Both the position numbers and the translations under genes were made by a program. A stretch of 64,000 nt of DNA, taken from the NCBI GenBank assembly GCA_900468285.1, contig UBTF01000003.1, positions 1 to 64,000 on the forward strand. The letters run 5' to 3'. Source of the DNA: Hyphomicrobiales bacterium. Its GTDB lineage: Bacteria; Pseudomonadota; Alphaproteobacteria; Rhizobiales; Rhizobiaceae. Below are positions 7,943 to 15,170 of this stretch, in pieces (position 1 is the first letter of the stretch; every line of letters begins with the position of its first letter). The notes beneath the pieces are model-generated. The model had not been told where the DNA came from. It ran no database searches and saw only the letters and a program-made list of their open reading frames with translations.

Positions 7943-9148
7943 TTAGCTTGAATGCGCAGGACGCGTGGCGACCAGATGTTTTCTGTGGGATAGGTTGCGC
8001 TTGACCACCATGAGCAAAGCAGCTGCGATGGCGGAAAAGCAGAAAGTCGCCCAACCGAGACCTTCAAAGCCAATGATGGCGACAATAGCGCCGCCCATCG
8101 CCGGGCCGAGTGCAGCGCCCGTCATCATCATGGCAGGTGTCGCAGCGACTGCACGGCCTGAAGGATCAAGCCGGGACAGCACACCGAAAAGGAAGGTGTG
8201 GGTAAATAGAACAATCGATGCGTAAAATAGGGTTGGCGCAGCGAATGCTGTAAAAGCAGTGGCGTTAGTCAATGTCATCGCCAGAGCCGCCTGGGTGAGT
8301 GCGCCAGCGATGCCGACCGCCAGCGCGGGTAAGCGCCTTTGCAGCAGGACTGCCAACACTCCCGGCATGAGATTGATGAAACCGAGCAGAACGAGAAGTA
8401 TCTGGACCTGGCTCGCGTCAAAGCCGCGCGTCGCTGCTATGCGTTCGATGAATGCAAAGACCATGGACTGATTGAGCATCAGGCAAACGACTGCAGCTAT
8501 CGTCAGATAGGCAATGAGCGGAACACGGCCAGCGCCGGATTTGGCTTCAACTCCAGCCTCATCTGCAGCATCCTGTTCTTGCATGGTCTGCTGGGGGAAA
8601 AACAGCGCGATAGCGCCTGCGCCAATCGCCATGATGACGACGAAAGCCATGAAGACGACCTGCCCGCCATAAGCTGCGATCTCACCGGGGAGGAATGCGA
8701 ACATCAGAACCGCGAGAACTCCCACCATGACATTTGCAAGCCCGAAATGGCGATGCGGGTTTTCCGTGCGTCCAATACTGCCATGGACCATGGACAGGGC
8801 GGAGCCGACGCAAAGTCCCGCTACGCCGTGGATGGCAAGAAGCTTGCCGAAGCTTGATGGAGCCACGGGAAGACCCCAGGCCCATGAAAAACAAAGCGCT
8901 GCGGCACAGAAACCCGCAAATGCGATCCAGCGGGGCGACAGGCGATTGAACCTCGGCGCCAGAATGGTGCTCATAACCACGATACCGCCAAGGAAAAGCG
9001 TCACCGTCAGGCCCGCCTGCTCTGGTGCCAGCCCATAATGCGCCATCAGTACTCCGATCCAGAGCGGCAATGCCGCCAGATCGATCGTCCCGGCCATGTG
9101 GCCGACGTAAAGCGCGGCGATACCGCGCAGACCCTTGCCATTTGACAT
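7943..9148 (-). CDS. MFS transporter, substrate unknown
   Basis: A 401-residue predicted inner-membrane protein with about 12 hydrophobic segments and a central hydrophilic loop rich in Asp and Glu (about residues 205-220), as in the major facilitator superfamily. The first half has GHMAGTIDLAALPLWIGVLM and the second half DPSGRAVAATPAMMMTGAALGPAMGG. The start at ATG 9146-9148 is preceded by GGGAGGAGG; a further in-frame ATG lies at 9187 within the upstream hairpin. It follows the hydrolase gene on the same strand but behind a terminator-like hairpin, so it may be partly co-transcribed. Import or export of the hydrolase substrate or product is a guess. Confidence 0.75.
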   Translation of the reverse strand: MSNGKGLRGIAALYVGHMAGTIDLAALPLWIGVLMAHYGLAPEQAGLTVTLFLGGIVVMSTILAPRFNRLSPRWIAFAGFCAAALCFSWAWGLPVAPSSFGKLLAIHGVAGLCVGSALSMVHGSIGRTENPHRHFGLANVMVGVLAVLMFAFLPGEIAAYGGQVVFMAFVVIMAIGAGAIALFFPQQTMQEQDAADEAGVEAKSGAGRVPLIAYLTIAAVVCLMLNQSMVFAFIERIAATRGFDASQVQILLVLLGFINLMPGVLAVLLQRRLPALAVGIAGALTQAALAMTLTNATAFTAFAAPTLFYASIVLFTHTFLFGVLSRLDPSGRAVAATPAMMMTGAALGPAMGGAIVAIIGFEGLGWATFCFSAIAAALLMVVKRNLSHRKHLVATRPAHSS

Positions 9149-9162
9149 GTTTCCTCCTCCCG

Positions 9163-9196
9163 TTTTTAAAAAGCCCACCGCCTCCAACGGTGGGCT
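9163..9196 (-). terminator. Intrinsic terminator after the first CocE/NonD hydrolase
   Basis: The perfect 9-bp stem AGCCCACCG/CGGTGGGCT (9172-9196) with a 7-base loop is followed on the minus strand by TTTTT. It is a good Rho-independent terminator between the hydrolase and the MFS gene, probably allowing reduced read-through. Confidence 0.8.
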
Positions 9197-9211
9197 GGCA
9201 TCATCCGGCCG

Positions 9212-10987
9212 TTATGGGCAGACCGGCAGTTCTACCCAGCTTGCGCCTTTCCCGGTCTTGATCTTCACTTCCCCGCCAATTCGCTGATGCTCCGGCGTGA
9301 CATGGAAGAAGGGGAATGAGCGGAAGACGTCGCGCGTCGACACCTCGATGATGAGGCGGTGCCCCTTTTCAAACACCGCGCTCGTCGGTCCCACTGCAAT
9401 GTCGATGGTGACCGTTTCTCCGGGTGCAGGTGCCTTTTCGCAATCGCGCCGGTGGACAGGACGGTGAGAACCGTCGATCATTCGATCGGGGTCAAGCTCA
9501 CGACGGGACAGACGTCCCCAACCCAGACCAAGGGGCGTCTCGGGATTGTCCAACCCGTCATAGACGACTTCCGTGCCGTCAGGTGCGATGTCGCGCAGGC
9601 AGACAAACAGGTCAGCGTCACCTTCAGACGCGGTGACCGTCAGGTGCACCGTGACCGGGCCGACCAGGCGCAAATCGTCTTCCAGCGGTTTGGACGTGAA
9701 CACCGCGTTCCAGGATTGCTGCAACGGGCGGCTCAAGCCATCCTTGATATAGGCCTGCATGACCGATTCATTCATGTGAACCGCATGGTGTTCGCTGTTA
9801 TCTTCAGCCGGCTTTTCAAGCCGCGGCGGCTCAATCGGGACTGCGAGAAGATCGGCAGTGGCCGACCCCTGTACCGGATCGCTGCTCAAGCTCATGGCCT
9901 CGGCGTCCAGTTCCCATTTCACCCACTGCGTCTGCGGAAGCGGCCATTCCCTGGCCTCCATCCACTCGATGGCTCCGGGTCTGCGCACGCAAAGTGTCAG
10001 CGGCGATGTCTCCATCATTCCGTTCTGGATATCCTTCAACCAGAAATCCATGAACTTCTTTTGCGCAGCGTATCCTTCCTCGCTGTAATAGGGCTCAATG
10101 TGCCCGCCGATATGGGCACGCAGCCATTTGTGCTTCGACGCAGCCTGACAAAACAGATCGAAATGCTGCTGAAGCGACAGCAGCGAACCTGTCCAGTTCG
10201 CTGCTGTCAGGAACGGAACGTCGATGACAGAAAGATCGGGTGTACGTGCCGCCCAGAACTCATCGAAGAAGGGGTGAGCAATGGCCTTTGCGGGCCAGTT
10301 CTCACGCATACGTTCCAGCTCATGCGGCGGCAGCGTTCCATAGCCATGCTGGTTGGGCACGATCCACGCGTCAAACCAGGAGTTGACGAAGAAGGTGTTG
10401 AACATGCCCTCCTGATAGGTCATCTCGTAATTGTCGCCGCCTACTTCCCAGGGGATCATGCAGGTGAGGTGCGGTGGCTTGTGCGTTGCCACTGCGATTT
10501 GCGTTGCCGAGAGGTAGGAAATCCCATTTAGACCGACTCGACCGGTACACCAGGGCTGCACGGCGATGGCTTCGATTGCGGCGGCGTAATCCTCGATATC
10601 GCGCGGCGACCAGACGTCGGCTACGCCCGGCGAGGCACCAAGCCCGCAGGCATCTACGATGACGACAGCATAGTCATCCGCGACCCATCGTAGAATATCG
10701 GGAGCCTCATAGACCGCGTACTCATTCTTCATCGAAATGCGCGCGTAAACGGCTGGCTCCTTCGTTTCGAAGTGAATGTCCTTGCCGTAGGGGGTAAAGC
10801 ACATGACTGCGGGATATCGCTGCGTCGTATCAGGCCGGTACACGTCCGCCATAACGATCCGGCCATCTTCGACCTCAATCGCCACATTCTTATCGACACG
10901 CATCTTGCCATCGACAAATGAACGAAGCGGCGGACGGGTGCTGAAAGTCCTGGTTGCTATCGGATTACTGTCGGCTTGGTTGTTCAT
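9212..10987 (-). CDS. CocE/NonD family hydrolase 1
   Basis: A 591-residue alpha/beta hydrolase of the X-Pro dipeptidyl-peptidase/CocE family (peptidase S15-like), which cleaves esters or amides of acyl groups. The N-terminal hydrolase domain contains MADVYRPD, the nucleophile motif GISYLS (Ser157) and a probable catalytic histidine region AHIGGHIEPYY. The C-terminal half is the jelly-roll PepX_C domain (from about residue 360) with GPVTVHLTVTASEGDADLFV. No signal peptide is obvious. ATG 10985-10987 was chosen; an ATG at 11116 would add 43 unconserved residues. A nod-box-like sequence lies about 290 bases upstream, pointing in this direction. The true substrate cannot be read from sequence. 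Confidence 0.82.
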   Translation of the reverse strand: MNNQADSNPIATRTFSTRPPLRSFVDGKMRVDKNVAIEVEDGRIVMADVYRPDTTQRYPAVMCFTPYGKDIHFETKEPAVYARISMKNEYAVYEAPDILRWVADDYAVVIVDACGLGASPGVADVWSPRDIEDYAAAIEAIAVQPWCTGRVGLNGISYLSATQIAVATHKPPHLTCMIPWEVGGDNYEMTYQEGMFNTFFVNSWFDAWIVPNQHGYGTLPPHELERMRENWPAKAIAHPFFDEFWAARTPDLSVIDVPFLTAANWTGSLLSLQQHFDLFCQAASKHKWLRAHIGGHIEPYYSEEGYAAQKKFMDFWLKDIQNGMMETSPLTLCVRRPGAIEWMEAREWPLPQTQWVKWELDAEAMSLSSDPVQGSATADLLAVPIEPPRLEKPAEDNSEHHAVHMNESVMQAYIKDGLSRPLQQSWNAVFTSKPLEDDLRLVGPVTVHLTVTASEGDADLFVCLRDIAPDGTEVVYDGLDNPETPLGLGWGRLSRRELDPDRMIDGSHRPVHRRDCEKAPAPGETVTIDIAVGPTSAVFEKGHRLIIEVSTRDVFRSFPFFHVTPEHQRIGGEVKIKTGKGASWVELPVCP

Positions 10988-11359
10988 GGTCTTCCCTGAA
11001 AAAAGGTCATGGCGAAGCAACCGCAAGCCATCGAAATGGCGTGACGAGTTGTTCGCAGATTTAGTGGACTGAAGATTCGATTTTGGTGCCTGCCAAACAG
11101 GCTGGAAGTTCACCAACGAGTCATGGACGGCCAGGATGTATCACCGCCGATATGCTCGCCTGAACGTCAAGCGAAGCAGGTGCCGCGAAACTTCGTGTTT
11201 AAGGACTATAGGCCATTTGTTTCCTCCCTGTTGGACACCCTCCAGTGTCGCCTCGGGGTAGCTAAGCACATTGCCCACTATTTAAAAAATCGATTGTTTA
11301 AATGCATACTATCCGCAATATGGATATGATGGGCGTAGATATCCCGGGAGGGTACGGGG
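10988..11359. promoter_or_regulatory. Divergent control region with nod-box-like operator 1
   Basis: The 372-base gap between hydrolase 1 (minus) and the NodD-like gene (plus). At 11281-11326, read on the minus strand, it has TATCCAT-AT-TGCG-GATA, then eight bases, then AAACAATCGATTTTTTAAAT. This follows the rhizobial nod-box layout with both ATC-N9-GAT type half-sites at normal spacing (first half perfect, second half ATT-N9-GAT). It ends 33 bases from the regulator start, allowing autoregulation. The roughly 290 bases between it and hydrolase 1 hold no gene that I can support. The nod-box consensus is from established knowledge. Confidence 0.65.
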
Positions 11360-12268
11360 ATGCGATTTCAGGGTCTTGATCTCAATCTTCTGGTTGCGCT
11401 TGACGAGCTTCTAACGGAGCGCAACCTGACGGCAGCGGCGAACAAGCTCAATCTGAGCCAGCCCGCAATGAGCGCCGCGCTGGCACGCCTGCGGTCCTAT
11501 TTCGGTGACGATCTTTTCAGAATACAGGCGCGCGGCATGGTGCCTACCCCTGTTGCCGAGAGCCTTGCAGGTCCCACCCGCGATGCGCTCCTGCAGATCA
11601 AGGCGATGCTTGCCAAGCGGGACGCCTTCGATCCGTCCACGTCACGTCGATGCTTTCGGGTTGCCTTGTCAGACTACGCCATGCTCGTGTTGTTTTCTTC
11701 CGCCATGGCACAGATTGCCAGCGCGGCACCCAACATCACATTTGATCTGGTTCCATTTGATGACAAGCCCGATGAACTCATCCGTCGCGGTGAGGTCGAT
11801 TTCCTGATTTTCCCGAATATCTTCCTGTCTGAAGCTTTTCCCCAGGCAAGGCTTTTTGAAGATCGGCTGGTCGCGGTCATCTGGGAGGGAAATAGTATTG
11901 TCGGAGAATCCCTGACTTTCCCTCAATATATGTCGATGGGGCATGTCGCCAGTCAGTTCGGCCGGTCACACAAACCCTCCATCGAGGACTGGCTGATGCT
12001 TGAACACGGAGTAAAGCGCCGTGTCGAAGTTGCGGTTCAGAGTTTTGCGATGGTCCCTCATCTGCTGGTGGGGACAAATCGGGTCGGAACGATGTGCAAA
12101 CGCCTTGCGGATGAGGTTGCCAAGACCATGCCCGTGCGCGTGATGGACCTGCCAATGCCACTGCCCTCCTTTACGGAAGTCATACAGTGGTCGCCCGTAC
12201 ACAATGGCGACCTTGCCGCCGAGTGGGTCCGCAGCATCATTCTGGATGAAGCCGAACGCATGAACTGA
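11360..12268 (+). CDS. NodD-like LysR family transcriptional regulator
   Basis: A 302-residue LysR regulator that is unusually close to NodD. The N-terminal winged helix reads RFQGLDLNLLVALDELLTER, NLTAAA and LNLSQPAMSAALARLR. The effector domain keeps NodD-type stretches: PDELIRRGEVDFLIFP, YMSMGHVASQFGRS, KPSIEDWLMLEHGVKRRVE and FTEVIQW. Start ATG 11360 follows GGGAGGG. It is divergent from hydrolase 1 and upstream of hydrolase 2; both have nod-box-like operators, so it is the likely activator of both. No nodABC or other nodulation gene is present here, so the inducer is probably not a classical symbiosis signal, although a plant aromatic is plausible. Confidence 0.88.
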   Translation: MRFQGLDLNLLVALDELLTERNLTAAANKLNLSQPAMSAALARLRSYFGDDLFRIQARGMVPTPVAESLAGPTRDALLQIKAMLAKRDAFDPSTSRRCFRVALSDYAMLVLFSSAMAQIASAAPNITFDLVPFDDKPDELIRRGEVDFLIFPNIFLSEAFPQARLFEDRLVAVIWEGNSIVGESLTFPQYMSMGHVASQFGRSHKPSIEDWLMLEHGVKRRVEVAVQSFAMVPHLLVGTNRVGTMCKRLADEVAKTMPVRVMDLPMPLPSFTEVIQWSPVHNGDLAAEWVRSIILDEAERMN

Positions 12269-12440
12269 AGTCCGCCCGCCTCGAAAACGATTTCAGGAAC
12301 TTTAGCAGCACCCGTCAAAGCAATCGATACTGAAATCTCCAATCCCGTGCAGGTGAAAGGCGTCTGGAATGCGGTCTGACCAGCATGACCAAACCGCCGT
12401 CATATATTGGCAAACTTAAGCGGTCATCGCACCGCTCGCA

Positions 12441-12487
12441 TATCCATGAAACGAATATCAACTATCCAAACAATCGATTTCGCAAAT
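12441..12487 (+). promoter_or_regulatory. Nod-box-like operator 2
   Basis: Reads TATCCAT, then a degenerate first dyad partner, then ATCCAAACAATCGATTTCGC and AAAT. The second half holds a perfect ATC-N9-GAT and the AAACAATCGATTT core of the rhizobial nod box; spacing between the two halves equals operator 1. It lies about 155 bases ahead of the hydrolase 2 start. The rest of this 374-base gap (12269-12642) shows no gene. Confidence 0.65.
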
Positions 12488-12642
12488 GACGATTGCCGTG
12501 CCAATTTCCGGTCGGGAAGAGAGGCCGGTCGGCATGGCACCGCGGCATTTGGCAGACATCTGTATGCCTTGACGTCGGCGTAAAGTCTGAAAGTTCCGGG
12601 CCCCATCCTCGTTTTTTAACCGGCAGGGAGGAGCTATTTGCC

Positions 12643-14433
12643 ATGGAAAAATTTTTCGAAGCCCTCGGTGTTGATGTCATTTTCGATCCGACGACGCCCT
12701 TGTCGGCATCGGAGCCGCCCGTTCCTGCTGTCGACACCAGAACAGTCGAGCTCAAGAAGGGCTATGTCCATGTCGAAGGCGCACTGGCCTTGACCTGTGA
12801 CATCACGTTCGAACAGGATGTTGCAATCCCGCTGCGAGACGGAACCATCCTCTACGGTGATATTTTCCGTCCTTCCAATCAGAAAAATGTGCCCATCATT
12901 CTGGCCTATACGCCCTATTGCAAACGCGGCGGCTGGTGGAACCTGAATTTCAATGCGACCAAGTTCGGCGTGCCACAGAGCACGCTGTCCGGTCTTCAGT
13001 CCTTCGAGGCACCAGACCCTGCAATCTGGTGCGATGCCGGCTATGCCGTGGCTGTCGTGGATGCCGCCGGCACGTCGAATTCCGGCGGCGATGAAGTCTT
13101 CATGGGCACGGCTTCAGGACGCAACGTCTATGATGTCATCGAGTGGCTCGGACAGCGCGACTGGTCCAACGGCAAGGTTGGCATGGCCGGAAATTCCCAG
13201 CTCGGCATGATCCAGTGGGCCACCGCTGCCTTGCAGCCACCGCATCTTGCCGCCATTGCCCCTTGGGAAGGCCTGAACGACAGCTATCGCGACGTTGTCA
13301 TGCGTGGCGGTATTCTGGATACGAAATTTCATGACAGGGACATCGCAGCCTTCATCTTCGGCCGTAACAATCGCGAAGCCCTGACGAAGATGGCGCAGCG
13401 CTATCCGCTCTACAATGCCTATTGGGAGGACAAGCGTCCCGACCTGAAGGCGATCACGGTGCCCGCCTATGTCGTGGCAAGTTTCACAAGTGCGATCCAT
13501 CCGCGCGGAACGCTGGAAGCATTCCGTGGCATGGCCTCGGAGCACAAATGGTTGCGTGTCCACAACAATCAGGAATGGCTCGATCTAGCCGATGCGGGCA
13601 GCACGGCGGATCTCCGGAAGTTCTTTGACCGCTATCTCAAGAACATCGACAATGACTGGGATGAAACACCGAAGGTACGGCTGTCCATTCTCGATCCCGG
13701 CGGCGAAGACGAGGTCAATCGGCCCGAAACGTCCTGGCCGCTGGAACGCCAGGAATGGCGCAAGCTCTATCTCGATGCGCAGTCCTTCGGACTTTCGGAC
13801 GCACCTCTTACACCCTCATCGGTGGCGGAATATGCCGGTGACGATCTGACACAATGCGTCAGGTTTTCGAAGGTGTTCGAAGAGGAAACCGAAATCACCG
13901 GCTACCTCAATCTCCACCTGTGGGTCGAGGCGGCGGATGCCGATGACATGGACCTTTTTGCCGCCCTTTACAAGGAATCGGCCGATGGGAAGCGCCTGCA
14001 TCACATCACGCTTATTGGCCCACAGGCGCGGGGTTTCGTGAAATCGCTTGAACAGGATGGCAAGCTGCCGGGCACCCTCAGCTACACCGGCCCGCTTGGT
14101 CGCCTGAGGGTGTCGCAGCGCGCCATCGATCCAGAGCGGTCAACGCCATCGGAGCCGCTGATCACCCATAGAAACGAGGAGCGACTTATCCCTGGCGAAT
14201 GCGTACCAATCGAGCTCTCGCTGTGGCCGACATCGATGGTCATCCATGCTGGCGAGCGGCTCGTTGTTGAAATAGCGGGGCACCCCGTTGGGCCCCATGC
14301 TCACGGAACGCTGCCAGGGGCCATTCTTGATCTGCCTACACGCAATCGCGGCAGGCACCGGATCCGCACGGGAGAGCGCTACGACTCCCATCTGCTGTTC
14401 CCGGTCATTCCGTCCCAGCACGCGAAAAAATAG
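12643..14433 (+). CDS. CocE/NonD family hydrolase 2
   Basis: A 596-residue alpha/beta hydrolase with the same two-domain plan as hydrolase 1 but clearly divergent. It has DGTILYGDIFRPS, nucleophile elbow GNSQLGM (Ser185), the oxyanion region YTPYC and a VHNNQEWLDL segment where family members carry the catalytic histidine. The C-terminal beta domain begins near residue 360. Start ATG 12643 follows GGGAGGAG at good spacing; an in-frame ATG at 12493 would span the operator-proximal leader and is unlikely. It is probably activated by the NodD-like regulator. Substrate unknown; both hydrolases may act on one ester or amide, or on successive ones. Confidence 0.82.
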   Translation: MEKFFEALGVDVIFDPTTPLSASEPPVPAVDTRTVELKKGYVHVEGALALTCDITFEQDVAIPLRDGTILYGDIFRPSNQKNVPIILAYTPYCKRGGWWNLNFNATKFGVPQSTLSGLQSFEAPDPAIWCDAGYAVAVVDAAGTSNSGGDEVFMGTASGRNVYDVIEWLGQRDWSNGKVGMAGNSQLGMIQWATAALQPPHLAAIAPWEGLNDSYRDVVMRGGILDTKFHDRDIAAFIFGRNNREALTKMAQRYPLYNAYWEDKRPDLKAITVPAYVVASFTSAIHPRGTLEAFRGMASEHKWLRVHNNQEWLDLADAGSTADLRKFFDRYLKNIDNDWDETPKVRLSILDPGGEDEVNRPETSWPLERQEWRKLYLDAQSFGLSDAPLTPSSVAEYAGDDLTQCVRFSKVFEEETEITGYLNLHLWVEAADADDMDLFAALYKESADGKRLHHITLIGPQARGFVKSLEQDGKLPGTLSYTGPLGRLRVSQRAIDPERSTPSEPLITHRNEERLIPGECVPIELSLWPTSMVIHAGERLVVEIAGHPVGPHAHGTLPGAILDLPTRNRGRHRIRTGERYDSHLLFPVIPSQHAKK

Positions 14434-14447
14434 ACCAAACGGGAAAG

Positions 14448-14470
14448 TGGCCGCCGCGAGCGGTCATTTT
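14448..14470 (+). terminator. Intrinsic terminator after hydrolase 2
   Basis: The stem TGGCCGC/GCGGTCA (one G-T pair) has a 5-base loop and is followed by TTTTCTTC on the plus strand. It separates hydrolase 2 from the convergent kdpE. Confidence 0.65.
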
Positions 14471-14483
14471 CTTCAATCGGAGC

Positions 14484-15170
14484 TCAATCACCGACCAGCC
14501 GATAGCCGACGCCTGGCTCTGTCTGAACGATTTTTGGCTGCGCCGGATCTTTTTCGATTTTCTGGCGCAACTGACCAATGAAGACACGCAAATAATGCAG
14601 ATCCTCTTCATGGGCGGGGCCCCATACAGACGTCAGAAGGGTTCGATGTGTGACCACACGGCCAGCATGATGTGAAAGCAGGGCGAGGAGGTCGTATTCC
14701 TTGGGCGTCAGGCGAATGGACTGACCGTTCCGCGATACGATGCGTTGAACCACATCGATCAGCAAACCGTCCGCATTGACCAACGATGGAGCCTTGCTGG
14801 CATCCACGCGGTGGCGCATTGCCGTTCTGATACGGGCGGTAAGTTCGCCTATGCCAAAAGGTTTTTCGATATAATCATCCGCCCCCAGATCGAGAGCAGC
14901 AATCTTCTCTGCCTCCCTGTCCCTTGCGGATAGGATGATGATGGGGATGGTAGACCAGCCGCGGAGGCTGGCGATAACGTCCTTGCCATCCATATCGGGA
15001 AGCCCCAGATCGAGAATGACCGCATCGGGCGCTGCCGTTGCAACGGCCTTGAGGGCATCGGCGCCGTTCTCCGCCTCGATGACATCATAGCCTGCAGCGG
15101 CCAGCGCCGGCCTTAGGAAACGGCGGATCTGCGGCTCATCATCAACAACGAGAATACGGGCAAGCGTCAT
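14484..15170 (-). CDS. kdpE: KdpE response regulator
   Basis: A 228-residue OmpR-type two-component regulator activating kdp transcription under potassium limitation. The receiver domain holds VVDDEPQIRR, phospho-acceptor Asp54 in ILDLGLPDMDG and the conserved Lys in the EKPFG segment. The C-terminal winged helix has LTPKEYDLLALLSHHAGRVVTHRTLL. It overlaps kdpD by four bases at 15167-15170, so sensor and regulator are coupled. It ends the kdp operon. Confidence 0.95.
   Translation of the reverse strand: MTLARILVVDDEPQIRRFLRPALAAAGYDVIEAENGADALKAVATAAPDAVILDLGLPDMDGKDVIASLRGWSTIPIIILSARDREAEKIAALDLGADDYIEKPFGIGELTARIRTAMRHRVDASKAPSLVNADGLLIDVVQRIVSRNGQSIRLTPKEYDLLALLSHHAGRVVTHRTLLTSVWGPAHEEDLHYLRVFIGQLRQKIEKDPAQPKIVQTEPGVGYRLVGD

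Noticed and set aside
8205-8230. ACAATCGAT core inside the MFS gene as a third nod-box
   Set aside because: Only the short core matches; the ATC-N9-GAT pairs and the upstream half are absent, and it lies within coding sequence.
11123-11329. Open frame of 68 codons in the divergent gap before the NodD-like gene
   Set aside because: It runs through the nod-box-like operator, has no ribosome site and no recognisable product.
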